Source: Adenophora triphylla var. japonica (Eukaryota > Streptophyta > Magnoliopsida > Asterales > Campanulaceae). Taken from it: DNA of 64,000 nucleotides. The position numbers and the translations under genes are program-made. Each line of letters opens with the position of its first letter. The stretch's first letter is position 1. Under the pieces are notes generated by a model that worked only from the letters and a program-made list of their open reading frames with translations, did not search any database and was not told where the DNA came from. The stretch covers positions 62,001-126,000 of the forward strand of contig JAFEMH010001235.1 of NCBI GenBank assembly GCA_022495995.1, given 5' to 3'. Of the stretch, positions 45,976 through 56,678 are shown in pieces.

Positions 45976-47104
45976 TGGGACCATGTAATTGTTATTCTAT
46001 TAAATGTTTAAGTTTACTGAAAATGCGTTTTCCTCAGAATCCTAAATGGTTAGAAAAGATCGTGTCTTCTTTTTCGCAACTAACCTAAGGCTCTAATCAG
46101 TGGATCTCGTCACTACGTTTATAAGCCCCTCGTTTCCATTTGTAGATCATCTTCTCGGGACGGACAATCCCGAGCGAGGGTCCTATAAGGCAAGTGAGTT
46201 CCACCGACAAAGGAAAAAGTGAACTTAAGGCTAGCTGATCACGCAAACTTACAACGTATGTGACACGCGGGCCACAGTCGAAGTCAACGTCCTTAAGTTA
46301 AGGCGGGGATCGTGCCAAAATTTCGGCATGACCTCTCCTGACTCGCTTGCGCGAGGGGCCTTAGCTTTTGGCGTTGGCCAAGTTGTGGCTGGCACGGTGC
46401 ATACGGTGAGGGTTTGGTGACACGGTGTCACGTTGAACCTTTGGGTATATTTTTCGGCAGAGATCCGCATCAAAGTCAAGGCTGAAAAGACTTCGGGTCG
46501 GGAACAACCTTTGGTCTCAATCTTTCGAGCTTGACTCGTGACGGAACCCGGCGTAAAAAACATACACTTGGGCTTTATGGCACGTACTTAGCCAAAAACC
46601 AACCAGGGTCTTGGACGAAGTGTGACACAAAGAGTGCATGACTTACACGGGCTAGGATGGGCTGTTTGGGATGACCCCGTCACCGTGCGTGCTCGAAAGG
46701 TGTCTGGCAGACCAACCGAGCTGCAACTGAACGGTCATCCCAGGTTACGGGTCGTAGTGTGCAGTGTACCGAGGCAGCAAGTGCACGTGAAGTGCGGTGT
46801 ACCGAGGCAGCAAGTGCGAGTAGTGTGCGGTCACTAAAATTCCTTTTCTGAGTAAAACAGAGATTTTCAGAATGTGTCTTAAAAAATTTTATGCACAGTT
46901 CAAAATGTAGCATGAAAATCAAGTATGAACAGGAATGCACGAACATGTTATGATTTTGAAAAAGATAAAAATGCAACGCCCTTTAGAAAAACCGTTCAAG
47001 GTTTAAAGTAACACACGCACACAAAAACGAGGAAGGATAAACGAAAGTTTGACCCACGGAAGGCTTTTTTGAAAACAACGGCAGTTTTTAAAAAAGTATC
47101 CAAG
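45976..47104 (-). other. 5' untranslated region of the Ogre-like element next to the primer-binding site
   Basis: No gene recognised. A 28-bp near-direct repeat (GTGTACCGAGGCAGCAAGTG, twice) lies at about 46767-46820. A 104-codon frame at 46563-46249 shows no known motif. Confidence 0.45.
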
Positions 47105-47124
47105 TCCCCAGCGGAGTCGCCAAC
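47105..47124 (-). other. primer-binding site of the Ogre-like element
   Basis: The minus strand reads TTGGCGACTCCGCTGGGGA immediately inside the right LTR. The sequence type is that of Tat/Ogre elements, where it pairs with the 3' end of a tRNA (tRNA-Arg is reported for Ogre). This fixes the right LTR as the 5' LTR. Confidence 0.75.
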
Positions 47125-49387
47125 TGAAATTACCCGGATTCGCGCGAGCAAAGCGGTTGTCTTTCGCGGGGTTGGTGTCTGAGACCTCGCTTTCGGGAAG
47201 GAGAGGAGTCGCCACGCGGTTTTTGTATTTTGAGCCCAAACGTTGAAAAACGGCTTTTGGTTGAAAATGGTGTCGTTTTTATTGGCAGCAAAAACTTAGG
47301 AAAAAGCTTTGAAAACGGGGAGTCATTTTTATTGGTAGCAAAAACGAGTAAAAAGCTTTTTTGATTACCAGAGATTGTTAGGTTCGGAGGTCACGTTACG
47401 TTTCGAGAAGAGTATTTTGAGATCACCCGAAACGCCTCGTATGACGAGTCTTTCTACCTTTCTCGAAAATGTGTGCGCGCGTGTGTGTGTGTGTTTGCAT
47501 TTTGAAAATGGGGGCTTGAATGACAAGCTTAATCTTGGTTTGAATGTCAAACATTGATTATGTGATTTTGTTTGAAAAGGTGAGCGTTTGAATGACAAAC
47601 GTCGATTTTGGAAGTTTTAGGAAAAGCGGCGCGAATGCTGATTTTAACTGTTTAACTTAAGTGTCAAATGTTGACTTTTAAGAAAAGAGTGTTTGAATGT
47701 CAAACGTCGGATTTTGAAGATGATCGTTTGGATGCCAAACGTCATTTCGCGTGTTTTGAAAGAGAGTTCGAATGTCGAACTCTGGTTTTGAACCGAGCGT
47801 GTCATTGTTAGCGATTTTACGGGAAAAAAGATTAAATGATTTTGAATGTCAAAAGTCGGCTTTTAAGTTTGAAGATGAGCGTTTGGATGCCAAATGTCAT
47901 TTCGCGCGTTTTGAAAGAGAGTTCGAATGTCGAACTCCGATTTTGAACCGGACTTTTCATTGTTAGCGATTTTACGGGAAAAAAGCATTAAATGATTTTA
48001 AGTATCGAAATTCGGATTTTAAGTATGTAGATGATCGTTTGGATGCCAAACGTCATTTCACCCGTTTTTTGAAAGAGAGTTCGAATGTCGAACTCCGGTT
48101 TTGAACCGGGCGTTGCATTGTTAGCGATTTTACGGGAATAAAGCATTAAATGATATGCGATCAACGAATCGTTTTTGCGACTCGGACTTTTGATAAGTAA
48201 ATAATATCACGATCCAAACGGCTCGGACTTGTAAATGACAGTATTTAAAGTGCGGTAACGACGGAATCAAACGACCCGGAATTGTAAAGTGCGTTCAACG
48301 AGCCAAACGACTCGGAATTGTAAAGTTGCGTAAGAGTAAAGGACGATCAACGGATCAAACGATCCGGAATTGTAAATGACATGAAAGTAAATGACGTTCG
48401 ACGGATCAAACGATCCGGAATTTGTAAATGACATAAAAAGTAACGGAACGGAGCCGGAACGTCGTTTTAACCCGAGATTACTTCTCTTACGGGAAGAGAA
48501 GAGGATCAAGGACTAAAACGTATCGGACCCCGTTAGACGGTGACGTCTACATTTTAACAACGTTCGTCCGAAACGGTTGTAGCGATTGGTGCGTAAACCG
48601 AGACGGAACGGGAGTTTAGGGAGAGAGAGCACTACCTATGGCTAGGGTCGGCTCCTTTGGCTCGGTGGGCGTATACGGGATACGAAAAGGTGTTTGGAAT
48701 GGTGTTTCGAGGTGTTTTGGTTCGTGTTTGGTTGAAACGCAAAGTTTTCACGCAAATCGAGGCAAAACGGGGCTCGGGGAAGGTGGAAACTGGTTTATGC
48801 CGTGGCTTGAAAGGATTTTGGTGAGTTTTTGTTGTCGTTAAAATGCTTGACAGAGGTCTGTATTTATAGGTGAAATTTGTGAAAGAGTCCGGACGGACTT
48901 AGGCTGAATTCCAGGGGGTTTTGTGAAACTTTGGAAATTGGAGGGACTTGCTGGCAATTCTGAATTGTCTGCAAAAGAGTCCGGCCGGACTTGGACTGCA
49001 TATCAGGGGTATTTTTGTCTTTTCACACTAATTTTTGATTGATGTTGACAAGAAAGCTGTGGCATGCGTGCCACGTGTCCTGTGACTCACCTAGGGCATG
49101 GGATTTCGTGCCATTATCCCCGGTTTTGTCAGTTTTTAAAATAACTGTCCAAAAATGTCCGAAACGCCCTCGAAAAGTGCCGGAAAGTGCATTTTTCAGG
49201 GAAAGCTGTACTTTTACGTGCGACGACGTGTGTTGAGTACGCTTTGACGTTGGGATACACGGGGCAGTCTCGGGACGTCTCGTTGGCTTGGGAACGGGGA
49301 GCTTAACGGTTCCGGCATCTGAGGGGCCAGCCAACGTATTCCGCTAACTTCTAACGGATTTTGGCGATCCGGATTTGGGTACTTGCA
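47125..49387 (-). repeat. 5' LTR of the Ogre-like element
   Basis: 2263 bp, TG...CA, partner of 33985-36254 with the same hairpin series (about 47583-48120 and 48210-48430). A microsatellite GTGTGCGCGCGTGTGTG stands where the other LTR has a pure TG run. Confidence 0.95.
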
Positions 49388-49392
49388 GCAAG

Positions 49393-49668
49393 CCACAAAT
49401 CACATCCGGAATCGGTATTTGCTATATACGCTAGAATATCATCATTATGATTTTAGAGTGAGCCCTCTCATCTAGCGCGATCAGATCTGCCTCTTCTTTC
49501 TCTGCTACCTTCTTCACTTTTCCCGAACCTTCTGCTGTTGCAGCCGTGATAGCAACGGTGGAAACGGCTTCTGCTTTGCACTTTGGATACTGACGGTCCC
49601 TGATTGCCGCAGCCACTGGATCCCATAAGCCCTTGTCCCTCAACAACGCTTTCATCTTGATTTGCCAA
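49393..49668 (-). pseudogene. copia gag, N-terminal part
   Basis: The minus strand from 49668 reads ANQDE and, in the overlapping frame from 49655, MKALLRDKGLWDPVAAAIRD, ADLIALDERAHSKIIMM and then, after a small frame slip, ILAYIANTDSGCDLWLA up to the insertion point. This is the start of the UBN2-type copia gag whose remainder is at 33447-33984. The insertion point carries the target duplication GCAAG. Confidence 0.85.
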
Positions 49669-49771
49669 AAAGAAAAACTATTATTCCCATTAAACTTGTC
49701 GATCAGTGATTCAATTCCTGATCACATCTTCTTCTACAGCGGAACAACCCTACACCTTTATCAGTCTTACT

Positions 49772-49784
49772 GGCTCTGATACCA
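49772..49784 (-). other. primer-binding site of the copia element (initiator-Met tRNA type)
   Basis: The minus strand reads TGGTATCAGAGCC, three bases inside the LTR. This is the standard plant copia site. Confidence 0.9.
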
Positions 49785-49787
49785 GTT

Positions 49788-50300
49788 TGCTAGAGCAAAG
49801 TATATGTAAAAGATAGAAAACAAGCAACAACCACACAACACAGATATACGTGGTTCACAAACTTGATTGCATCCACGGGTAGGGGTAATAATATTATTAT
49901 CTTATGGAAATCAACATATTACAATCTTTATTCTAGTGTACGAATTATTAGCCAAGAATTTCCGTCTGTGCAAAACATAAATCTAGAAAATAGATAAGCA
50001 AGAGAACTACAAATATGGTTTGGGGCAGGCTTTATTTATATGCGTACTATAAACCTTACAGTATTTTATAACCCTGAGCCAAATATGCCGCTAAACATGC
50101 CTATTCCGGATTAGGGCGTGATCGCCCCATCTCCCAAATCAGCTCCCGCGCGATCGCCCTATAATGGGCCCGATCGCTCCACCTCGACAGAAATTTGGCG
50201 CGGTCGCTCCCCAGCTAGTTTGTCAGGAATTAGGAAATTCATTGTTTAATACTCTAATTTATTTAGGCGTCTGTAAACTTAGATGTCACTAAATCCAACA
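49788..50300 (-). repeat. 5' LTR of the copia element
   Basis: 513 bp, starts TGCTAGAGCAAAG and ends AATCCAACA. Aligned with 29690-30226 and clearly diverged. Contains GCGCGATCGCCC and GGCGCGGTCGCTCC. Confidence 0.9.
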
Positions 50301-50796
50301 AATAATATTTCATCCGTCCTGCAATAAGATTTCTAGTTTGATTTTACATATGAATTATAAAAAATAGTTGTTGTAAATATGAAAAGTAAAGTTTGAGAGA
50401 AAAAGTGGGTATGTAATTTTTGTTGTAATAATAACTAGTGAGTCTCATTATACATTTTAATAATAAAATAACTTAAAATCTTAATTAGAAACGGAATAAA
50501 AAAGAAATTAATAAAATTATTTTGGGAATGGAGAGTAATAGTTATTACATTTAATGATAATCTAACTTTCACAGATCGTTGATCAAATATTGTTGATAGT
50601 TAATCAAAAATTATTTTTGATATATAATAAAAACATTGTCCATATTAATATTTATTTGTGTATAAATTATTTGTCCAATATTGTTGATCAAATATTTTTG
50701 ATATATAATAAATTATTTTACACATCGTTGATCAAATATTGTAGATCAAGATGATTTGGAGTTTGTTGAGTTTTACTTCCTCCGTGTTTAAGATAA
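50301..50796. other. AT-rich intergenic DNA
   Basis: No gene. A short phrase (GTTGATCAAATATTGT and variants) recurs three times between 50579 and 50740. Confidence 0.5.
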
Positions 50797-51302
50797 CTAG
50801 TCTAACGTTCGTGCTTTAAACGCACGTTCATAAAATTTAGACAAATAATAGAGACTAAATTAAAAGAGTTACTATTAGTATAAAGATTATTTTAGAAAAA
50901 TATTTTTTAAATAAAAGATATTTAACAAAAATATATAATGACATTGAAACTTTTTCCATTCTATCAATTGGTTTATTGTTGATAGGATAAATAATAAATA
51001 ATGAGAATATTGATATTTTAATCATGAAATTGGTATAATAACTATGTTTCTTACAACCTGTGAAAAATTTAAAAGTGACAAATATTTCAAACCAGAGGAA
51101 TTATACTATATAATTATTAAATTTTAAAAAATCTTATATGAACTAATAATAATTTTAAATTAATTGTTTTCACCAGACATACTATACATATTGGATTGGG
51201 ACAAACTAAAGCGAAATGTATACTGCTCTATGAAAAGTACATCAAACTTTTACATGCAAAACATCAAATACTTATATCCGTCTATATTTCATAATGAGTG
51301 CG

Positions 51303-51739
51303 TCTGGGGAGAAACGCGTTTCTCCGTCGCGTATGGAGAAACGGGGCTTATTATGTCGCGCGACATAAGTAGCCAGTTTCTGGATATCCTTTACAAAGCT
51401 TCTGGATATCCAGAAGCTTTGAAATGGATATCCAGAAGCTTTGTAAAGGATATCCAGAAACCAAGTATTGTTTCTGGATATCCTTTACAGCTTCGATATC
51501 CGTAGCTTTGAAATGGATATCAGAAGCTTTGTAAAGGATATCCAGAAAAATATTTGGTTTCTGGATGTCCTTTACAAAGCTTCTGGATATCCTTTTCAAA
51601 GCTTCTGGATATCCTTTCCAAAGCTTCTGGATATCCAGAAGCTGATGAAGTGATATCCAGTTTTTGTGGCTATGTATGTCGCGCGACATAACAAGCCCCG
51701 TTTCTCCATAAGCGACGGAGAAACGCGTTTCTCCCCAGA
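51303..51739. repeat. fold-back element with 64-bp inverted ends and dense GATATC palindromes
   Basis: Left arm from TCTGGGGAGAAACGCG to TGTCGCGCGACATA (51303-51366) and right arm its inverse with two mismatches (51676-51739). Between them about twelve GATATC sites sit in 280 bp, in nested palindromes TTCTGGATATCCAGAA and AGGATATCC...GGATATCCT. Frames in it are by-products. I found no target duplication. Confidence 0.9.
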
Positions 51740-51975
51740 TTTTGTGTTTCATAATTATGTTTACATATAAAAGACATGTTTCCTCGTATCTTGCATTCAC
51801 AATCCTCTATATCCAATGCGATGGGTCTATGTTGACACCCATGTCCAAAAATCATAGTAGAATTTGTGCTTTTTTTCTTAATTTCTTTACAAACTTGTAA
51901 CGTATATTCATGCTCTAATTAAATGGATTGACGGACATGAAACATAATTGAGTATTCGGAGTAATGAGATATTAA

Positions 51976-52384
51976 TCTCACATCGTCTAGAAAGTAGGAA
52001 TTGAAGTGCTAGGAAATGGAGTAGTATATATTGAGAGGCCTTAGCATTTGAAAACCAATAGGGATATTAATCCCACATCGTCTAGAAATTGAAATGCTAA
52101 AAAATGAAGTAGTATATATTGAGAGGTCTTAGTATTTGAATCCCAATAGGGATATTAATCCCACATCGCCTAATAATTGAAATGCAAGAAAATGAAGTAG
52201 TATATATTAAGAGGCCTTAGCATATAAAAACCAAATGAGATATTAATCCCACATCGTCTAGGAATTGAAATGCTAGGAAATGGAGTAGTATACATTGAGA
52301 GACCTTAGTATTTGAAAATCAAATGAGATATTAATTCCACATCGTATAGAAATTGAAATGCTAGAAAATGGAGTAGCATATAAT
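51976..52384 (+). promoter_or_regulatory. five tandem snRNA-promoter-like modules (USE plus TATA)
   Basis: Units of 87-95 bp begin with TCTCACATCG, TCCCACATCG (three times) and TTCCACATCG at 51976, 52071, 52158, 52247 and 52335, each preceded by AA. The consensus of the plant U-snRNA upstream sequence element is RTCCCACATCG. In copies 2-5 a TATA-like sequence follows 32-33 bp after the element (39 bp in copy 1), close to the spacing of Pol II-type plant snRNA promoters. No snRNA sequence is seen downstream. Confidence 0.6.
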
Positions 52385-52511
52385 GTGTGTGTTTAGTAAA
52401 TGACATTAGAGGGAATGAACCTAGTCTTTATTTAGTCGAGATTCTAGTTTGAGCGAGAAAATGGGGGATGTGTTGAAGTGCTTTGCACTTCGGCCTTTAT
52501 ATAGTTATAGA

Positions 52512-53709
52512 TAAGTCATACTTTCTTTTTAATATATCCCAAAACTAAGAGTTCTGTTTTACTTTATTTTTAAAATGACAAATAAAAAATAGTGTTAGAC
52601 ATTTATATCCTCTTCTTTTTGTAGAATTATAAAAAATAAAAAAATAATACTTATTATTTTACTTTTCACCCACTTGCATCATTAATAGTGTTTTGGATAA
52701 TTATATCCTCAACTCTTGAAATTATTTGCCTGTTTTCTAATATTTTCTAAATAATCATGCAAACTCTTTATAGAACTCTTGATCGCGGTGCAATTTCTTT
52801 ATAGAACTCTTGATCCAAGACAAAGGATGTATTATTTTCGATGAGTATATTATTCAGTTAAGTGAGTATTCGGTTAGTATCATATATTTTTCATTAAACT
52901 TGATTACACAACTAAAAAAAAAAAATTGCGATCGCATTTCACTCGCCCTCTTGGTATATGTCATCCCCATTTCTAAGGTACTCTAATAAATATAAAAATT
53001 TCAGTATATATCTTTCTTTTGTCACATAAGGAAAATTTTATAACAAAGCCTTCATAATTGATGCTACCATGAAAAATGGCTCATCGAGGCGGTAGAGGTG
53101 TATGATCCGGGCGGCTGTCTCTCGATCCGATATAATGTGGGACCTACAAGACAAGACACCGTTAGAAAATGGGGGGCCTTCCCCCCCCCCTCCAAAAACC
53201 CTCCGTCGTGAGAATCATCAATCCGATCCGAGACATTTCATAAACATAAATATTTCTAGAGAGAGAGAAGAGAGAGAGAGGACTTCCTTTGCAAATGGAG
53301 AGAGGAAGTATATATAGCCAAGTAGTAGACTTACATCTGAATTTGGGTCCGAAAATATCCATTGGGCTTATTTGGTGTAATTGGGCCCAATCTTTTCTAT
53401 GATCTCATCAGAAATTCATTCATATTTAGCTATCTATATTTCATGTCATATTAAACATTATGGTAAGCATATTAAATTCTTTATATTTATCCCAAAAATA
53501 GATGATTTAATTAATTCCTGAAATAATAATTTCGTAACTATTAATACATATAATTTCATTTGTTGCTTTGCACATCTAAGTAGTTTGTTGCCTATATTTT
53601 GGTCACTCAATTTTTAACTAATTTCATATAATTTCTTCGTCTCGTTATAAAAAAAAACACAAAATTTTGATTTTGATATTCCACTACAAAAGTTACAAAA
53701 AACAAAAAG
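52512..53709. other. intergenic DNA with a promoter-like or LTR-like segment at 53090-53420
   Basis: 52512-53090 is AT-rich without features beyond two copies of TTTATAGAACTCTTGATC (52767 and 52799). 53090-53420 is GC-richer, has a C-run (53177-53190), a GA-repeat (53260-53281) and a good TATA box (AGTATATATAG near 53307). It may be an old LTR fragment or promoter. The frame 53102-53317 has no recognised motif. Confidence 0.35.
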
Positions 53710-54003
53710 TTTTTAATATCTGTTTTACCAACTTGTTGTATTTACAACATCTATCCACGGACTATTTTCAATCTCACTTTTTCTCACGAACTATTTTCGA
53801 TCTATTTTCGATCTCACTTTTTCTCACGAACTATTTTCGATCTCACTTTTTCTCTCGTATATCACTTTCCATATTCACTACACTTTACTTAATTATATAC
53901 TTTTCTTAATTTTTGTGCAAAATGAAATTATATACTTATTTTTTAATTATATAATTTCATTTATTTTGTAAATACAACAAGTTGGTAAAACAGATATTAA
54001 AAA
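53710..54003. mobile_element. 294-bp inverted-repeat element (MITE-like) with perfect 36-bp ends
   Basis: 53710-53745 (from TTTTTAATATCTGTTTTACC to GTTGTATTTAC) is the exact inverse of 53968-54003. Inside, CTATTTTCGATCTCACTTTTTCTC recurs nearly three times (53762-53855). Family unknown. Confidence 0.85.
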
Positions 54004-54417
54004 TAATAATAAAATCTATTTATCACACTCACAATAAAAATTTATTCCTTATCAATTTTCTTACTTTTTTTTTTAGTATCCATACAGTCAATACTTTATT
54101 TTTTATATTCACAATTTTTTTAATCTCAGTACAAAATCAAATTAGGAACATAAACTGCAAAATCAAATTAGGATCATAAAATACTGACATCAATCTCAAA
54201 AGCGAATTTGAGAAAGTGGTCGAGAAAATCTTGCAAGTTGAAGATCAACCTCTAAAACAACTTTCATTTGTTCAGTTCATTTTCTCACACAAAAACTACG
54301 AGAGCTAATCATTATGCACTTTGTTGACAACCGTAATCTATCTCGCCGGAAACGGAAAACTACTAAGACCTATCAAATTCAAACAGACTCGATTATTCCC
54401 ACATTAATTCGATTTTT
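54004..54417. other. AT-rich DNA and 3' flank of the heat-shock gene
   Basis: No other gene. The 3' untranslated region of the minus-strand gene lies here. A short direct repeat AAATCAAATTAGGA.CATAAA occurs at 54136 and 54161. Confidence 0.5.
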
Positions 54418-55507
54418 TCACTCAATTGTGACCTGCCTAACATCCTTCCTCTCTTCCTCCTTCAACTTCGGAACCCTAATTTTGAGTACTCCGTTCTTCA
54501 ATTCCGCCTTGATCTCATCCAACTTGAACATTTTCGGCGGCAATTCAAGTCTGCTAGAGTACTTCCTCGCCGGCATTTCTTCACCTTCTTCCTTCTCGCC
54601 TTCGCCTTTGATTACCAGAGTATTCTGTTCCACAGAGATCTTCACGTTCTCTTTGTCAAGACCTGGCATGTCAAATCGAAGGGAGATAGAGGACTCGTCT
54701 TCCTTTGCGTGCCATCCTGGTCTCTGTCCAAGGCCGAGTCCTCGTGATGAAGCTGTGAATGGATTCTCCATCATGTGGTCCATTGCATTCAAGATCTGAT
54801 TTAGGCTCCTCGTCGGAGAAAACGGATCAAATGCATCTGTATCAAAAGCAAAAGAGTGTATTGAGAACATCGGAAGGAAAACAGAGTTTGAACCAAATAC
54901 GGATAAATTAACATCTTAATGAACAATCAGCTAACAAAACTAGTTGACATGGATGACGAATGTTCAATAACAGCTTAAAAATTAGAAAACGATATAATTT
55001 ATGGAGTGTCATAAAACAGGGCTTTAACAAAGCAAGAGCCTATATCAACTACACCAGCTGATCTTCAAATTGAATTATGGCAAGATGATTAAATGTAAAA
55101 CAAGGCTTATGACTTTTGAAACTGGTCAGATTAAATCACTATTACAAATCTCTGTGAAACAGGTTGAAAAACACAAAATCAGAGTGAAACTCGTACATAA
55201 GGTCATATCACAAGTTTGCCGAACTCGACAATTGCGTAGCGGAAGAATAAGCACGCATTAAAACAAGCATTTACTCACCGGAGAAGAGATCATCACGACG
55301 ACGGCGGCGGGAGACACGTGAATCGCGACGGCGATCAACGTCAAGGTCACGATCATCACTGTCGTCTTCGTCAAATTTGGTCATCTGAGCATTAGCGGTG
55401 AATGAGCGTGTGAAGGATGGGGCAGCAGAGGCAGAGCGGATAGGATTGAATAGCTTGTTGAGGAGGGAAGAGGCGGCGGCTCTCCTGAGAGCTAGAGTGG
55501 AAGCCAT
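54418..55507 (-). CDS. mitochondrial small heat-shock protein (HSP20/alpha-crystallin family, HSP22-24-MITO type)
   Basis: Two exons: 55507-55279 and 54836-54418 (donor CCG|GTGAGT, acceptor GATACAG|ATGC), 215 residues, the usual length. Residues 1-45 form an Arg/Ser/Ala-rich presequence without acidic residues (ASTLALRRAAASSLLNKLFN), as in mitochondrial sHSPs. An acidic-basic linker DDSDDRDLDVDRRRDSRVSR follows, then the conserved RSLNQILNAMDHMMENPF and the alpha-crystallin domain from GWHAKEDESSISLRFDMPGL to VLKIRVPKLKEEE, with the ENVKISVEQNTLVIKGEGE block. It acts as an ATP-independent holdase in the matrix under heat. The intron position is that of plant mitochondrial sHSP genes. No lesion seen, so it is probably functional. 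Confidence 0.93.
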
Positions 55508-55666
55508 GATTGAGAGTAGTAGCTTGAATTTGGTGCGTAATCAGTTACGGATTTCGAGCTGGCGTTGAGATTTTTTGGGTGGTAATGGGCGGAGGTGAGG
55601 ACGGGGTTTAAATGGAGTGAGGAGAGAGAAAGAGGGGTGCGTGGAGAGGAAGAGAAGAGTGTAGAT

Positions 55667-55692
55667 GGTTCTGGAGAGAGAAGGTTCTGGAC
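55667..55692 (-). promoter_or_regulatory. heat-shock element upstream of the small HSP gene
   Basis: GAA-GG-TTC-TG-GAC at 55680-55692 (plus-strand reading) fits alternating nGAAn/nTTCn units, and GGTTCTGGA is repeated at 55668-55676. It lies about 170 bp upstream of the ATG, above a weak TATA-like TTTAAA at about 55608. Expected for HSF control of this gene. Confidence 0.55.
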
Positions 55693-55847
55693 AGGTGAAG
55701 ATAGCATTCCTTTCCAGGAATTTATGCTTACAAGGCAGTAAATTACTAAGATTAACCCTAATATCTGATTAGAATAATTATGTAATTTGTACTGTGTTAA
55801 TTTTTAAAGATACATGAATTAAAAAAATTGTGGATAAGTAATACTCC

Positions 55848-56678
55848 TGATGACGCCACAGCTTTTGGGGTCAGGAGCGTTTCAAGGATATCTGGCTAGG
55901 ATATTTTTGGTGGTTTGATGTACCTAGATCACAACACAAACAAGCACCGTTAAGGTCAAAGTTGGATGTTACTCCAACTCAGGCCCTCGGGTGTGAGAGT
56001 AAGAATACTGAGTAATAAGACTTTGAATACCTTTGGAGTGTGTGTGTTTAGGTTTAGAGAGTAATAGAGCTTACTCAATTGTATATGCAACTTACCTTGT
56101 CCAAGGGGGTAAAGGCCTTCTATTTATAGGCAATGAGACGGTGCTTAGTTGATGTAGACAATGAGATCAGCCCTAGGGGGCACTTTGGTATTTGACCAGC
56201 TACAAGTGTCCGCAGCTAATTGGTCCTGTCAGGGAGGGAACATTGACTGTCCAGGGGACATGGCTGAAAGTGACATGAGCCGTGTAGCCGGCTTAGTGCA
56301 TTAAATGGAATAGTAGAGCGCCGGGTGAGCCGCATTGAATGCGTTATGGGGAAGCCGGCAGTGGCTGTCGAGCCGGTAAGCTAACTTGCTCGCAAGGCTT
56401 GACATTAACCGGAAAAGATATGCCCGCGGCCAACGTTGTGCCGCGGCCAAAGATATATGAAGCGAGCACGGTTGATGCGGGCATGACTCATGCGGGCACG
56501 GATCCGGCAGCAGGGTCCCAAATGGTCCTCGATGGGGACGATGCGAGGAGGGACGCGGTCTTGACCACAAGGGCCTATTTGTCCGCGGTCTTCCCTCCAG
56601 CGGTCTAGGAACTGCTACGTCACTGGTTCCTTGGACTAGACCGAGCGCAGGCCCGGTCCAGTAGATCCAGGCTCATCA
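55848..56678 (-). repeat. 3' LTR of the second antisense-ORF gypsy element
   Basis: Ends TGATGA...TCATCA, an inverted terminal hexamer, next to the purine tract at 56679-56693. On the minus strand a TATA box (CTATAAATAG) lies near 56130. No second copy in the window. Confidence 0.6.

Larger units (their letters stand above)
33985..49387 (-). mobile_element. Ogre/Tat-like Ty3/gypsy element, gag-protease only, with large tandem arrays
   Basis: LTRs at 33985-36254 and 47125-49387 with TG/CA ends, and a perfect target duplication GCAAG (33980-33984 and 49388-49392) inside copia gag. The primer-binding region TGGCGACTCCGCTGGGGA on the minus strand sets the orientation and is of the kind seen in Tat/Ogre elements. 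Gag (43567-41713) and a damaged protease (about 39620-38640) are present; reverse transcriptase, RNase H and integrase are missing. 5' and 3' untranslated regions are filled by different tandem repeat arrays, a trait known for the Tat branch. It would need an autonomous relative to move. Confidence 0.9.
29690..50300 (-). mobile_element. Ty1/copia retrotransposon (TNT1/Tork-like), split by a nested gypsy element
   Basis: LTRs at 29690-30226 and 49788-50300. On the minus strand from the right: primer-binding site, gag N-terminus (49668-49393), then after the nested insertion gag C-terminus with a zinc knuckle, protease, integrase, RT and RNase H down to 30240, and a polypurine tract (AAGGTGGAGATT) at the left LTR. 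Without the insertion it is about 5.2 kb, a normal copia size. The flanking pentamers TACTA and AATAA do not match, and pol has several stops, so it is old and inactive. Confidence 0.9.
50797..52511 (-). mobile_element. non-autonomous Helitron, 1715 bp, both ends defined
   Basis: On the minus strand it starts TCTATAACTATATAAAGGCC (52511), preceded by A, and ends with a hairpin CGTGC-GTTTAAA-GCACG (50826-50810), then GAACGTTAGACTAG (ending at 50797) and T. This meets the Helitron pattern A^TC...CTAG^T with a 3' hairpin. No Rep/helicase coding. Its interior is a fold-back element and a tandem array. Confidence 0.85.

Noticed and set aside
52380..52511. An snRNA gene downstream of the USE/TATA modules
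   Set aside because: The following sequence does not resemble U1, U2, U4, U5 or U6 starts or Sm sites, so only promoter-like modules are reported.
55848..56678. A second LTR for the gypsy element at the right end of the window
   Set aside because: No sequence between 61858 and 64000 resembles 55848-56678; the 5' LTR is not in the window.
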